From Streptomyces sp. NBC_00539 (GTDB taxonomy: Bacteria; Actinomycetota; Actinomycetes; Streptomycetales; Streptomycetaceae): a DNA stretch of 64,000 nucleotides. The notes under the pieces were generated by a model that did no database searches, was not told the DNA's origin, and was given only the letters and a program-made list of their open reading frames with translations. Location: assembly GCF_036346105.1 (NCBI RefSeq), contig NZ_CP107811.1, positions 2,362,501 to 2,426,500 on the forward strand, written 5' to 3'. The position numbers and the translations under genes are program-made. Each line of letters opens with the position of its first letter. Within the stretch, counting starts at the first letter, position 1. Below are positions 1 to 10,460 of this stretch, piece by piece.

Positions 1-1253
<1,253 letters not shown>

Positions 1254-1425
1254 TCCGGCACCGAAAAGCGGGTAACGGCGGTACGGGGCGGGCGCGCGAA
1301 TGGGTCAATCGCCCGCCCCTGTACGGATCATCCTGACCCGACACTCGCACACCGCCGGACAGCAACCATCGCCATCCGGGACACTCTGCGCATTCTGTGA
1401 CGGCCCGGGGAAAGGACGCGACGCC

Positions 1426-2877
1426 ATGTCGGAGGCTGCATCCGCCCGGAGCCGCCAGGGAAGCCTGGCAGGAGTCCCGCTCGGACCGCTGGAGCCCATG
1501 CTGCGAGCCTGGCTGCCGAGACAGCGCTGGTTCGCCGGAAAGGGACGCCCCATCACCCGGCTCCGGATGGTCTCGGCCGTCGAACTGCTGCCTCCCGGGG
1601 CCTCGCCAGGGCTGCTCCACCTGCTCGTCGGAGTGGACGCCGAGGGCAGTTCGGACTGCTACCAGCTGCTGCTCGGGGTACGCCCCAACCTGCCTCCGGC
1701 GCTCGCGCCCGCGCTGATCGGGTACGCCGAACAGGGCCCGTACGCGGGGCACGCCGTGTACGAGGGCCTCGGCGATCCGAGGCTCGCGGCGCTGCTGCTG
1801 GAACGATTGCGCTCCCCGGGCGCGCTCGGCCCGCTGCGCTTCGAGCGGGACCCCCATGCGCTCATCCCGGCGGCGCCCACGCCCCGGCCGCTCTCCGGCG
1901 AACAGACCAACTCCTCGCTGATCTACGGGGATTCGCACATCCTCAAGGTGTTCCGCCGGGTCGGTCCGGGGATCAACCCGGACCTGGAACTGCCCCGGGC
2001 GCTGGCCGAGGTCGGCTGCGCGCGGGTACCCGCGCCCGTCGCCTGGTACGAGGCCGAACTGCCCGGCTCCGAACCGCTGACCCTGGGGGTGCTCCAGCCG
2101 TACCTGCGCGGCTCCGTCGACGGGTGGCAGCTCGCGCTGGGCCGGCTCGGCGCGGGGGCCGACTTCACCGCCGAGGCACACGCGCTGGGCCGGGCCACCG
2201 CCGAGGTGCACATCGCGCTCGCCGACGCCCTGCCCACCCTGGCGCTGGATCCGGAGCAGACCGCCCGGCTCGCCGCAGGGATGACGGCGCGGCTGGCCGC
2301 CACCGCCCGGGAAGTACCCGCGCTGCTGCCCTACGAGGCGGGGCTGCGGGGGGCGTTCGACGCGCTGGCCGCCTCCCGGGGCGCCGGGGTCGCCGCCCAG
2401 CGGATCCACGGGGACCTGCACCTGGGGCAGACCCTGCGCACCCCCGACGGCAGTTGGGCGCTCATCGACTTCGAGGGCGAACCGGCCCGGCCGCTGGCCG
2501 ACCGCCGCCGCCCCGAACCGGCGGTGCGCGACATCGCCGGGATACTGCGTTCCTTCGACTACGCGGCCCGCTCGCACCGGCCGTTCGCCCCCGCGTGGGC
2601 CGACGACTGCCGGGCCGCGTTCTGCGAGGGCTACGCGCGCACCACCGGGCGGGACCCGCGCGAGGACCCGGTCCTGCTGCGGGCGTACGAGACCGACAAG
2701 GCGGTGTACGAGGCCCGCTACGAGTCCCGGCACCGCCCCGACTGGCTGCACGTCCCGATGGCGGCGATCCGGCGGCTTTCGGAGCCCCAGCGGCCGGCCC
2801 ACCGGCTGCCGTCCGCCCCGGGCGGCGCCGCCCACACCCAGCCCCATCCGAAGCCCCCGAGGAGGCCGCTCGCGTGA
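1426..2877 (+). CDS. mak: Maltokinase (Pep2/Mak)
   Basis: 483 residues; phosphorylates maltose with ATP to maltose 1-phosphate, the donor for GlgE. The frame opens at 1300, but ATG 1426 follows a GAAAGGA ribosome site and starts a protein with the family's usual N-terminus ([18 protein letters not shown] nearby). The kinase core resembles aminoglycoside phosphotransferases: [12 protein letters not shown] (catalytic loop) and LIDFEGEP (metal-binding Asp). A Pro/His-rich tail ends the protein. The stop overlaps the glgB start (GTGA), so the two are translationally coupled. treS-mak-glgB order is the conserved actinobacterial arrangement; a TreS-Mak fusion is not present here. Confidence 0.93.
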   Translation: MSEAASARSRQGSLAGVPLGPLEPMLRAWLPRQRWFAGKGRPITRLRMVSAVELLPPGASPGLLHLLVGVDAEGSSDCYQLLLGVRPNLPPALAPALIGYAEQGPYAGHAVYEGLGDPRLAALLLERLRSPGALGPLRFERDPHALIPAAPTPRPLSGEQTNSSLIYGDSHILKVFRRVGPGINPDLELPRALAEVGCARVPAPVAWYEAELPGSEPLTLGVLQPYLRGSVDGWQLALGRLGAGADFTAEAHALGRATAEVHIALADALPTLALDPEQTARLAAGMTARLAATAREVPALLPYEAGLRGAFDALAASRGAGVAAQRIHGDLHLGQTLRTPDGSWALIDFEGEPARPLADRRRPEPAVRDIAGILRSFDYAARSHRPFAPAWADDCRAAFCEGYARTTGRDPREDPVLLRAYETDKAVYEARYESRHRPDWLHVPMAAIRRLSEPQRPAHRLPSAPGGAAHTQPHPKPPRRPLA

Positions 2878-5159
2878 GCGCCGCACGACAGCCGTCACCG
2901 ACCGTCCGCGACGAAGCCGCTACCGCCCCCGAGCCCGCGAGGAAGGCTCGTACCCCCCGCGCCCGGCGGGCCGCCGCGCCCCAGGGCGTCTCGCCGGCGC
3001 CCGTGCTCGACGCCGGGGAGCGGGCCCGGCTGCTGGAGGGCCGCCACCACGACCCGCACGCCGTACTGGGCGCCCGCCCCGGGCCCGGCGGGGTGGTCTT
3101 CCGCGCGCTGCGCCCGTACGCGAAGTCCGTCACCGTCGTCACCGACGGGCTGCGGGCCGAGCTCCTCGACGAGGGCGACGGCCTGTTCTCGGGGCTGCTG
3201 CCGCTGACCGAGGTGCCCGAATACCGCCTGCTCGTCGGGTACGACGGCGACGGTGTCGAGGTCCACGACCCCTACCGGTTCTTGCCGGCGCTGGGCGAAC
3301 TCGACCTGCACCTGATCGGCGAGGGCCGGCACGAGGAACTGTGGACGGCGCTGGGCTCGAGGGTCATGGAACACCAGGGCGTGAGCGGAACCCGCTTCAC
3401 GGTGTGGGCGCCCAACGCCCAGGGCGTGCGGCTGATGGGCGACTTCTCGTACTGGGACCCGGGCGCGTACCCGATGCGCTCGCTGGGTTCGACCGGGGTG
3501 TGGGAGCTGTTCCTGCCGGGGATCGGCGAGGGCACCCTCTACAAGTACGACATCACCCGCCCCGACGGCGGCCACACGGTGCGCGCCGACCCGATGGCGA
3601 GGCGGACGGAGGTCCCGCCGGCGACCGCCTCGATCGTCACCGACTCCCACCACACGTGGCAGGACGCCGAGTGGATGGCCACACGCGGCGCCCGGCCGGC
3701 CCACCTGTCGCCGATGTCGGTCTACGAGGTGCACCTGGCGTCGTGGCGGCCGGGGCTCTCGTACCGCGAGCTCGCCGAGCAACTCCCGGCGTACGTAAGG
3801 GAGCTGGGCTTCACACACGTGGAGCTGATGCCCGTCGCCGAGCACCCCTTCGGCGGGTCCTGGGGCTACCAGGTCACCGGCTACTACGCACCGACCTCAC
3901 GGATGGGCACCCCGGACGACTTCCGGTTCCTCGTGGACTCGCTGCACCGGGCCGGGATCGGCGTGATCGTCGACTGGGTCCCGGCGCACTTCCCGCGCGA
4001 CGAGTGGGCGCTGGCCGAGTTCGACGGCCGGCCGCTGTACGAGCACCACGACCCGCGGCGGGCCGCACACCCGGACTGGGGGACGCTGGAGTTCGACTAC
4101 GGCCGCAAGGAGGTGCGCAACTTCCTCGTCGCCAACGCCGTGTACTGGTGCCAGGAGTTCCACATCGACGGGCTGCGGGTGGACGCGGTGGCCTCCATGC
4201 TCTACCTCGACTACTCGCGCGAGGAGGGCCAGTGGCTCCCGAACGAGCAGGGCGGGCGGGAGAACTGGGACGCGGTCGCACTGCTCCAGGAGATGAACGC
4301 GACCGTGTACCGGCGCTGCCCGGGCGTGGTGACGATCGCCGAGGAGTCCACCGCCTGGGAGGGGGTGACCCGGCCGACGGACGCGGGCGGGCTGGGGTTC
4401 GGCCTCAAGTGGAACATGGGCTGGATGCACGACACCCTGCGCTACGTGTCGAAGGAGCCGGTGCACCGCAAGTACCACCACCACGACATGACCTTCGGGA
4501 TGATCTACGCGTACAGCGAGAACTACGTGCTCCCGATCTCGCACGACGAGGTGGTGCACGGCAAGGGCGCGCTGGTGTCGAAGATGCCCGGCGACTGGTG
4601 GCAGCAGCGGGCCTCGCACCGCGCGTACCTGGGCTTCATGTGGGCCCACCCGGGTAAGCAACTGCTCTTCATGGGACAGGAGTTCGCACAGGGGGCGGAG
4701 TGGTCGGAGGAGCACGGGCCGGACTGGTGGCTGGTGGACCCCGGGTACTCGGCGGCCGGTGACCACCGGGGCGTGCGCGACCTCGTGCGGGACCTGAACC
4801 ACACCTACACGGCCACGCCCGCGCTGTGGGAGCGGGACACCGTGCCGGAAGGGTTCGCGTGGGTGGAGGCGGACGCCTCGGACGACAACGTCTTCGCGTT
4901 CCTGCGGTACGCCGAGGACGGCTCGCCGCTGCTGGCGGTGTCGAACTTCTGCCCGGTGGTCCGGCACGGCTACCGGATCGGGGTGCCGGAGCAGGTGGCG
5001 CAGTGGCACGAGGTGCTCAACACGGACTCCGAGGCGTACGGCGGCAGCGGGGTGCGCCACCTCCAGCCGCTGCGCCCCGAGCCGGTCGCGGCCCAGGGGC
5101 GCCCGGTGAGTCTGCGCCTCACGCTGCCGCCGATGGCGACGGTCTGGTTCAAGCCGTAG
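2874..5159 (+). CDS. glgB: 1,4-alpha-glucan branching enzyme
   Basis: 761 residues; makes alpha-1,6 branches in glycogen-like glucan. Start GTG 2874 overlaps the mak stop and has GAGGAGG at 2859-2865. The same frame is open back to 2124 inside mak, but that part is a shadow. The first ~40 residues are Arg/Pro/Ala-rich and probably disordered. They are followed by an N-terminal sandwich domain, a CBM48 domain, and the GH13 barrel with [25 protein letters not shown] (nucleophile), [10 protein letters not shown] (acid/base) and [13 protein letters not shown]. The C-terminal domain ends MATVWFKP. The 3' end overlaps the convergent thioredoxin gene by 11 bp, leaving no room for a separate terminator. 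Confidence 0.96.
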   Translation: MSAARQPSPTVRDEAATAPEPARKARTPRARRAAAPQGVSPAPVLDAGERARLLEGRHHDPHAVLGARPGPGGVVFRALRPYAKSVTVVTDGLRAELLDEGDGLFSGLLPLTEVPEYRLLVGYDGDGVEVHDPYRFLPALGELDLHLIGEGRHEELWTALGSRVMEHQGVSGTRFTVWAPNAQGVRLMGDFSYWDPGAYPMRSLGSTGVWELFLPGIGEGTLYKYDITRPDGGHTVRADPMARRTEVPPATASIVTDSHHTWQDAEWMATRGARPAHLSPMSVYEVHLASWRPGLSYRELAEQLPAYVRELGFTHVELMPVAEHPFGGSWGYQVTGYYAPTSRMGTPDDFRFLVDSLHRAGIGVIVDWVPAHFPRDEWALAEFDGRPLYEHHDPRRAAHPDWGTLEFDYGRKEVRNFLVANAVYWCQEFHIDGLRVDAVASMLYLDYSREEGQWLPNEQGGRENWDAVALLQEMNATVYRRCPGVVTIAEESTAWEGVTRPTDAGGLGFGLKWNMGWMHDTLRYVSKEPVHRKYHHHDMTFGMIYAYSENYVLPISHDEVVHGKGALVSKMPGDWWQQRASHRAYLGFMWAHPGKQLLFMGQEFAQGAEWSEEHGPDWWLVDPGYSAAGDHRGVRDLVRDLNHTYTATPALWERDTVPEGFAWVEADASDDNVFAFLRYAEDGSPLLAVSNFCPVVRHGYRIGVPEQVAQWHEVLNTDSEAYGGSGVRHLQPLRPEPVAAQGRPVSLRLTLPPMATVWFKP

Positions 5160-5490
5160 CGAGCTCGGGCTCCAGCTCCTGGAGGAGCTTGCGCTTGGCG
5201 CGGGCCCCGACCATCTGCCGGACGGGCTCGCCGTCGCGGAAGAGGATGAGGGTCGGCAGGGACAGCACCCCGTACCGGATGACGGTGGCGGGGTTGCTGT
5301 CCGCGTCGATCTGCACGACCTTGAGCCGGTCGGCCTCCTCGGCGGCGACCGCGGAGATCACGGGTGCGATCTGCCGGCAGGGGCCGCACCAGCCGGCGGT
5401 GAACTCCAGGAGCACGGGCCGGCCGCGTTCGCCGAGCACCTCCGTCCCGAAGTCCGCATCGGTCACTTCGGCGACGCCTTGAGCCTTCAT
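5149..5490 (-). CDS. trxA: Thioredoxin
   Basis: 113-residue single-domain thioredoxin, a cytoplasmic disulfide reductase. Active site AGWCGPCRQ and the cis-Pro loop (SLPTLILF) are intact. The frame extends upstream to 5607 through a 12-bp tandem repeat encoding DRRP units. ATG 5488-5490 is preferred because GGAGAAG lies just upstream and the remaining protein has the normal thioredoxin length. It lies 103 bp downstream of a MerR-family gene on the same strand and is probably transcribed from that gene's promoter, which suggests redox- or stress-linked control. It is convergent with glgB. Confidence 0.93.
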   Translation of the reverse strand: MKAQGVAEVTDADFGTEVLGERGRPVLLEFTAGWCGPCRQIAPVISAVAAEEADRLKVVQIDADSNPATVIRYGVLSLPTLILFRDGEPVRQMVGARAKRKLLQELEPELATA

Positions 5491-5530
5491 CTTCTTCTCC
5501 GTTCGTCCGGTCGGGCCTCTGGCGGCCCTC

Positions 5531-5595
5531 CGGTCGGGTCTGCGGTCGGGTCTGCGGTCGGGTCTGCGGTCGGGTCTGCGGTCGGGTCTGCGGTC
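5531..5595. repeat. 12-bp tandem repeat, five copies plus a partial
   Basis: The unit CGGTCGGGTCTG occurs five times without a mismatch (5531-5590) and then breaks after CGGTC. Degenerate copies lie just downstream on the plus strand side near 5508-5530. The repeat occupies the gap between the MerR gene and trxA. It is 12 bp, so copy-number change keeps the reading frame; on the minus strand it reads as DRRP units ahead of TrxA. Confidence 0.95.
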
Positions 5596-5983
5596 AGCCC
5601 AGTTCACAGCGGGGTGCGGCGGCCCCTCCGGCCGCCTCCTCGGCTTCGGCCAGCTGGCGCGCGACCGTCTCCCGTACGTCGGCCAGCCGGCCGATGACGG
5701 CGTCGAGTTCGGCGAGCTTGCGCCGGTAGACGGCGAGCGAGGCCGGGCAGGAGTCCCCGGCCGGGTGTCCGGCGCGCAGGCACTCCACGAAGGGCCGGGT
5801 CTCCTCCAGCTCGAAGCCGAAGTCCTGGAGCACCCGGATCTGGCGCAGCAGGCGCAGGTCTTCCTCGTCGTAGGTGCGGTAGCCGTTGCCGGTCCGCCGG
5901 GCGGGCAGCAGCCCGCGCGACTCGTAGTACCTCAGGGTCCGCGTGCTGGTCCCGGCCCGCTCCGCCAGTTCGCCGATTCGCAT
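5594..5983 (-). CDS. MerR-family transcriptional regulator
   Basis: 129 residues. The N-terminal winged HTH is typical (MRIGELAERAGTSTRTLRYYE, then GNGYRTYDEEDLRLL), followed by a dimerisation helix. Cysteines in the effector region (VECLRAGHP, DSCPASL) and near the C-terminus (RCELG) could sense redox or metal, but the ligand is not known. No ribosome site precedes ATG 5983, while TACGGT sits 6 nt upstream, so the transcript is probably leaderless. A strong dyad at 5997-6018 is the likely operator. Sits upstream of trxA on the same strand and probably controls it and itself. Confidence 0.88.
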   Translation of the reverse strand: MRIGELAERAGTSTRTLRYYESRGLLPARRTGNGYRTYDEEDLRLLRQIRVLQDFGFELEETRPFVECLRAGHPAGDSCPASLAVYRRKLAELDAVIGRLADVRETVARQLAEAEEAAGGAAAPRCELG

Positions 5984-6305
5984 GCCGAGACCGTAAGCCT
6001 TGACGTCGAGGTCAAGGCAAGGAGGCGTTCGGGGCCCTCGCCACCCCCGTATGCGAGGGCCCCGGTATGGATCACGCGGGCGACGGATGGCCGGTTCACG
6101 GCCGTGACGGGGATCACTCGGCCGTTGTTCCGGTAACCCTGAAATCGAGTGGCGAAATCCCTACGCTGAAATGGATCTTCGCTCCATCCGATTACCGGAC
6201 GGTCGCCGGGAAACCCACCCAAAGCGGCGAACTCAATAGGACATTCCTACGAGTTATGAGCTTGTTTGAATGGTCTGTAGTCGCCACGCCTTGGCAACTC
6301 CTACC
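5984..6305. other. Intergenic region with operator, hairpin and AT-richer segment
   Basis: This 322-bp divergent region holds the MerR operator (5997-6018) and a perfect 11-bp stem hairpin (6031-6041 with 6053-6063, loop 11 nt). A segment from about 6125 to 6295 is visibly richer in A/T than the rest of the window. It includes a small dyad TAGGA-CAT-TCCTA at 6237-6249. No coding signal is seen. It probably holds the promoter of the HTH gene starting near 6306. Confidence 0.6.
5997..6018. promoter_or_regulatory. MerR-type operator
   Basis: Perfect 8-bp inverted repeat GCCTTGAC / GTCAAGGC separated by 6 bp, 14 bp upstream of the MerR start codon. The arms resemble known MerR-family half-sites (CTTGAC). 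It lies directly upstream of a TACGGT -10-like hexamer (5990-5995, minus strand), as expected for an autoregulated MerR promoter. Confidence 0.75.
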
Positions 6306-6995
6306 GTGTGCCCTGTGCATTCCAGCCCCCCTTTCAATGCCCCCGCCGCGCGTCGTCTCCGCGCGGCCCTGGGCATGGCTCCCGGCCACGTCGCCTTCGG
6401 CCTGCGCGCCCAGTACGGCCTGACGGTCGCGCCCGAGACGGTGATGGCGTGGGAGCGTGGCGAGATCTCGCCGTCGTCCGCCGAACTCACGGCGCTCGCC
6501 GGTGTGTTGTGGTGCGCCCCCGGGGAACTGCTCGCGGAGCCGGTGACCCTGAGGGAGCACCGGATGGCCCGGGGCCTGGCCCCCGACGAGCTGGCCCGGC
6601 GCATCGGGATGGAGACGAACGCCTACCAGAAGATGGAGGACTCCGGCCGCTGGAAGGGCAACGAGCGGCAGTCGGCCGCCCTCGCCGCGACGCTGGGGCT
6701 GAACCTGCCCCAGTTCGTGAGGGCCACCGGCAAGGAGCAGGAGCTGGCCGAGCTGCTGCGCAGCGCGGTGACCACCCGCTGGCAGGCGTACGCGAAGCCG
6801 CTCGGCAAGCTGCTGCCGGTGCCCCGGGCGGACCTGGACCGGGTGCTGGAGAAGATGCACGGCGAGTACCAGTCGCTGATGCTCACGACCTTGAGCTGGG
6901 GCGGAGGGGGCGCGACGGCGACGGGCGACGGCGGCCGGGAGTACCTCTCGCAGATCGTGGACCGCTTCTGGGCGGTGGCCGTCGGCACGATGTAG
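6306..6995 (+). CDS. Helix-turn-helix (XRE-like) DNA-binding protein with two HTH modules
   Basis: About 229 residues. Two Cro/C1-like modules can be seen. The first spans roughly residues 15-65 (VAFGLRAQYGLTVAPETVMAWE then GELTALAG-like helix). The second spans roughly residues 80-130 (LREHRMARGLAPDELARRIGM, YQKMED, LAATLGL). The C-terminal ~100 residues have no domain I recognise. The start is unsure: the frame opens at ATG 6270, with GTG at 6306 and 6315, and none has a good ribosome site. It lies in the gap between trxA/merR and pfkA, transcribed towards pfkA. Target genes are unknown. Confidence 0.75.
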   Translation: MCPVHSSPPFNAPAARRLRAALGMAPGHVAFGLRAQYGLTVAPETVMAWERGEISPSSAELTALAGVLWCAPGELLAEPVTLREHRMARGLAPDELARRIGMETNAYQKMEDSGRWKGNERQSAALAATLGLNLPQFVRATGKEQELAELLRSAVTTRWQAYAKPLGKLLPVPRADLDRVLEKMHGEYQSLMLTTLSWGGGGATATGDGGREYLSQIVDRFWAVAVGTM

Positions 6996-7041
6996 GACAC
7001 CGCACGGGGTGCGGCCCCACGCCGGCGGCGGACCGGACCGG

Positions 7042-8067
7042 TCAGAAGACCGACTCGGCCTCGTACATCCGGTGGTCCGGGACCCGCTTGAGCTCGGTGA
7101 CGGCAGAGGCCAGGGGGGCCATGACGATGTCGGTGCCGCGCAGGGCGGTCATGTTGCCGAAGTCGCCCCGGTGCACGGCCTCGACGGCGTGCCAGCCGAA
7201 CCGGGTCGCGAGGACGCGGTCGTACGCGGTGGGCGTGCCGCCGCGCTGGACGTGGCCGAGGATGACCGGGCGGGCCTCCTTGCCCAGGCGGTGCTCCAGC
7301 TCGACGGCCAGGCGGTTGCCGATGCCGGCGAAGCGCTCGTGCCCGTACGCGTCGATCTCGCCCTTCTCGTACGGCATGGAGCCCTCGGCCGGGTGCGCGC
7401 CCTCGGCCACGCAGATCACCGCGAACTTCTTGCCACGGGAGAAGCGTTCCTCGACCATCTTGACCAGGGCGTCCACCTCGAAGGGGCGCTCCGGCAGGCA
7501 GATCCCGTGGGCGCCGCCGGCCATGCCGGACTCCAGGGCGATCCAGCCCGCGTGCCGGCCCATGACCTCGACGACCATGACCCGCTGGTGGGATTCGGCG
7601 GTGGTCTTGAGGCGGTCGATGGCCTCGGTGGCGACCATCACGGCGGTGTCGAACCCGAAGGTGCGGTCGGTGGAGGAGATGTCGTTGTCGATGGTCTTGG
7701 GCACCCCCACGACCGGCATCCCGGCGTCGGAGAGCATCCGGGCGGCGGTCAGCGTGCCCTCGCCGCCGATCGGGATCAGCGCGTCGATGCCGTACCGGGT
7801 GGACAATTCCTGCGCGTGCTCGGCGGCTTCGTGCAGCCGGGCACGCTCCATGCGCGCCGAGCCGAGGATGGTGCCTCCGCGGGCCAGGATGCCGCTGACG
7901 GCGTTGATGTCCAGGGGGCGGTAGTGGCCGTCGAGCAGGCCCTTGAAGCCGTCCTCGAAGCCGATGACTTCGTCTCCGTGTCCGACCAGCGCACGGTGTA
8001 CGACCGACCGGATGACGGCGTTCAGCCCTGGGCAGTCGCCGCCTGCGGTGAGAACTCCGATACGCAT
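7042..8067 (-). CDS. pfkA: ATP-dependent 6-phosphofructokinase
   Basis: 341 residues; converts fructose 6-phosphate to fructose 1,6-bisphosphate. ATG 8065-8067 has AGGAGA upstream; the frame's extension to 8130 is spurious. Motifs: TAGGDCPGLNAVIR, PIGGEGTLTAA and VPKTIDNDISSTDRTFGFDTA (catalytic Asp127 and Asp129). Position 104 is Gly, which goes with ATP rather than pyrophosphate, while position 124 is Lys. This G104/K124 pairing is the actinobacterial group III type known to be ATP-dependent in S. coelicolor. Divergent from pta across about 230 bp, so flux through lower glycolysis and acetate formation may be coordinated. Confidence 0.95.
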   Translation of the reverse strand: MRIGVLTAGGDCPGLNAVIRSVVHRALVGHGDEVIGFEDGFKGLLDGHYRPLDINAVSGILARGGTILGSARMERARLHEAAEHAQELSTRYGIDALIPIGGEGTLTAARMLSDAGMPVVGVPKTIDNDISSTDRTFGFDTAVMVATEAIDRLKTTAESHQRVMVVEVMGRHAGWIALESGMAGGAHGICLPERPFEVDALVKMVEERFSRGKKFAVICVAEGAHPAEGSMPYEKGEIDAYGHERFAGIGNRLAVELEHRLGKEARPVILGHVQRGGTPTAYDRVLATRFGWHAVEAVHRGDFGNMTALRGTDIVMAPLASAVTELKRVPDHRMYEAESVF

Positions 8068-8300
8068 CGTGCTGTGTCTCCTGCTCCTGGTCGTACCTGG
8101 CCGTACGCGTGCGGGCGGGCGGCCGTACATCTGAAAGGCGTATTACTGGGGCCTTGTCCGATTGTTCCACGGGGCGGGGGCGGGGCGCTCTTTCCCGGCA
8201 GGTGTCGTAGCTAGGCTCAGAGGTATTGTCAAGAGGTCAAGCCCACCCTAACCGGGACAACCGACCTACAAAGATCGACGAGCATGGACGGAGAGCACGC

Positions 8301-10403
8301 GTGACGCGCAGCGTGTATGTGACCGGTATCGAGCGGGGGGACGGCCGGCAGGTCGTCGAGCTGGGGATCATGGAGCTGCTGGCCCGGCAGACGGGCCGGG
8401 TGGGCGTCTACCGTCCGCTGCTGCACGACAGCCCCGACCGGCTCTTCGACCTCTTGAAGGCGCGCTACCGGATAGACCAGGACGCGGCGTCCGCGTACGG
8501 CATGGACTACCACGAGGCCTCGGCCGTCCTCGCCGAGAAGGGTACCGACGAGCTGGTGTCCCGGCTGGTCGAGCGCTACCACCGGGTGGCCCGCGACTAC
8601 GAGGTCGTGCTGGTGCTGGGCACCGACTACGCCGACACCAACCTGCCGGACGAGCTCGCGCTGAACGCCCGCCTGGCCAACGAGCTGGGGGCCGTGGTCG
8701 TGCCCGTCGTGGGCGGTACGAAGCACTCCGCCGAGGCCGTCCGCGCGGAGGCCCGCAACGCCTACCGGGCGTACGAGGGCCTCGGCTGTCACGTCGTGGC
8801 CATGGCGGTCAACCGGGTGGCCGCCGAGGACCGCGACGTCATCGCCGAGTGGCTGGCCGCCCGCCTCCCCGTGCCCTGCTACGTCCTGCCGGACGACAAG
8901 TCCCTCTCCGCCCCGACCGTCGCCGAGATCACCCGGGCGCTGGGCGGCGAAGTACTGCTGGGGGACGACGCCGGGCTCGCGCGCGACGCCCTCGACTTCG
9001 TGTTCGGCGGCGCGATGCTGCCGAACTTCCTGGGCGCGCTGACCCCCGGCTGCCTGGTCGTCACCCCCGGGGACCGCTCCGACCTGGTGATCGGCGCGCT
9101 GGCCGCGCACACCTCCGGCACCCCGCCGATCGCCGGGGTGCTGCTGACGCTGAACGAGCGCCCGGGCCGGGACATCCTGACGCTGGCCTCCAAGCTGGCG
9201 CCCGGCACTCCCGTGGTGTCGGTGGCCGGGAACAGCTTCCCCACGGCCGCGGAACTCTTCTCGCTCCAGAGCCGTTTGAACTCCGCGACGCCGCGCAAGC
9301 TGGAGACCGCGCTCGGCCTCTTCGAGCGGCACGTGGACACCGCCGAGCTGCGCGACCTGCTGTCGGTCGCCCGCTCCGAGCGGGTCACGCCGATGATGTT
9401 CGAGAACGAGCTGCTGGAGCGGGCCCGCTCCGAGCGCCGCCGGGTCGTGCTGCCGGAGGGCACCGAGGAGCGCGTGCTGCGCGCCGCGGACGTGGTGCTG
9501 CGGCGGGGGGTCTGCGACCTGACCCTGCTCGGCGAGGAGCCGGCGATCCTCAAGAAGGCCGCCGACCTGGGCATCGACATCTCGGGCGCCCAGCTGATCG
9601 ACCCGGCGACCTCGCCCCTGCGTGAACGTTTCGCCGAGTACTACGCCCAGGCCCGGGCCCACAAGGGCATGACCGTCGAGCTGGCCAACGACGTGGTCAC
9701 CGACGTCAACTACTTCGGCACGCTGATGGTCCAGGAGGGCCTGGCGGACGGGATGGTCTCCGGCGCCGTGCACTCCACCGCCGCGACCATCCGCCCCGCC
9801 TTCGAGATCATCAAGACCAAGCCGGAGGCGTCCATCGTCTCCTCGGTCTTCTTCATGTGCCTGGCCGACCAGGTCCTCGTCTACGGGGACTGCGCGGTCA
9901 ATCCGGACCCCGGTGCCGAGCAGCTCGCCGACATCGCCGTCCAGTCCGCCGCCACCGCCGCCGCCTTCGGCGTCGAGCCGCGGATCGCGATGCTCTCGTA
10001 CTCCACCGGCACCTCAGGTACCGGCGCGGACGTGGAGAAGGTCCGCAAGGCGACCGAGACCGTCCGCGAGCGGCGGCCCGACCTGCTGATCGAGGGGCCG
10101 ATCCAGTACGACGCGGCGGTGGAGCCCTCCGTCGCCGCGACGAAGCTGCCCGGGTCGGAGGTGGCCGGGCGGGCGAGCGTGCTGATCTTCCCCGACCTCA
10201 ACACGGGCAACAACACGTACAAGGCCGTACAGCGCTCGGCGGGCGCCGTCGCGGTCGGTCCGGTGCTCCAGGGGCTGCGCAAGCCGGTCAACGACCTGTC
10301 GCGCGGCGCCCTGGTCCAGGACATCGTCACGACGGTGGCGATCACCGCGATCCAGGCCCAGTCGCCGGCCCCGTCGTCCGCCCGGCCGGCGTCGGCCGGC
10401 TGA
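8301..10403 (+). CDS. pta: Phosphate acetyltransferase, long (Pta) form
   Basis: 700 residues; interconverts acetyl-CoA and acetyl phosphate. GTG 8301 has GGAGAG just upstream; the open frame back to 8226 is untranslated. The N-terminal half resembles the P-loop-like domain of long Pta proteins (VYVTGIERGDGRQVVELG), without a canonical Walker lysine. A DRTGG-like middle domain follows. The C-terminal ~325 residues, from about 375, are the catalytic phosphotransacetylase domain (RRVVLPEGTEERVLRAAD, SYSTGTSGTGADVEKV, FPDLNTGNNTYKAVQR). ackA follows 57 bp downstream and completes the acetate route. Confidence 0.95.
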   Translation: MTRSVYVTGIERGDGRQVVELGIMELLARQTGRVGVYRPLLHDSPDRLFDLLKARYRIDQDAASAYGMDYHEASAVLAEKGTDELVSRLVERYHRVARDYEVVLVLGTDYADTNLPDELALNARLANELGAVVVPVVGGTKHSAEAVRAEARNAYRAYEGLGCHVVAMAVNRVAAEDRDVIAEWLAARLPVPCYVLPDDKSLSAPTVAEITRALGGEVLLGDDAGLARDALDFVFGGAMLPNFLGALTPGCLVVTPGDRSDLVIGALAAHTSGTPPIAGVLLTLNERPGRDILTLASKLAPGTPVVSVAGNSFPTAAELFSLQSRLNSATPRKLETALGLFERHVDTAELRDLLSVARSERVTPMMFENELLERARSERRRVVLPEGTEERVLRAADVVLRRGVCDLTLLGEEPAILKKAADLGIDISGAQLIDPATSPLRERFAEYYAQARAHKGMTVELANDVVTDVNYFGTLMVQEGLADGMVSGAVHSTAATIRPAFEIIKTKPEASIVSSVFFMCLADQVLVYGDCAVNPDPGAEQLADIAVQSAATAAAFGVEPRIAMLSYSTGTSGTGADVEKVRKATETVRERRPDLLIEGPIQYDAAVEPSVAATKLPGSEVAGRASVLIFPDLNTGNNTYKAVQRSAGAVAVGPVLQGLRKPVNDLSRGALVQDIVTTVAITAIQAQSPAPSSARPASAG

Positions 10404-10460
10404 CCCGTACGTCCCACGTTTCCTTCGGCCACCCCCTCACCAGAGAAGGCATCCGCACCT

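Noticed and set aside
1300-1425. Longer N-terminus for maltokinase
   Set aside because: The 42 extra codons have no ribosome site and weak codon bias, while ATG 1426 has both a good site and the family N-terminus.
5531-5595. CRISPR-like repeat
   Set aside because: The 12-bp units are contiguous without spacers; it is a simple tandem repeat.
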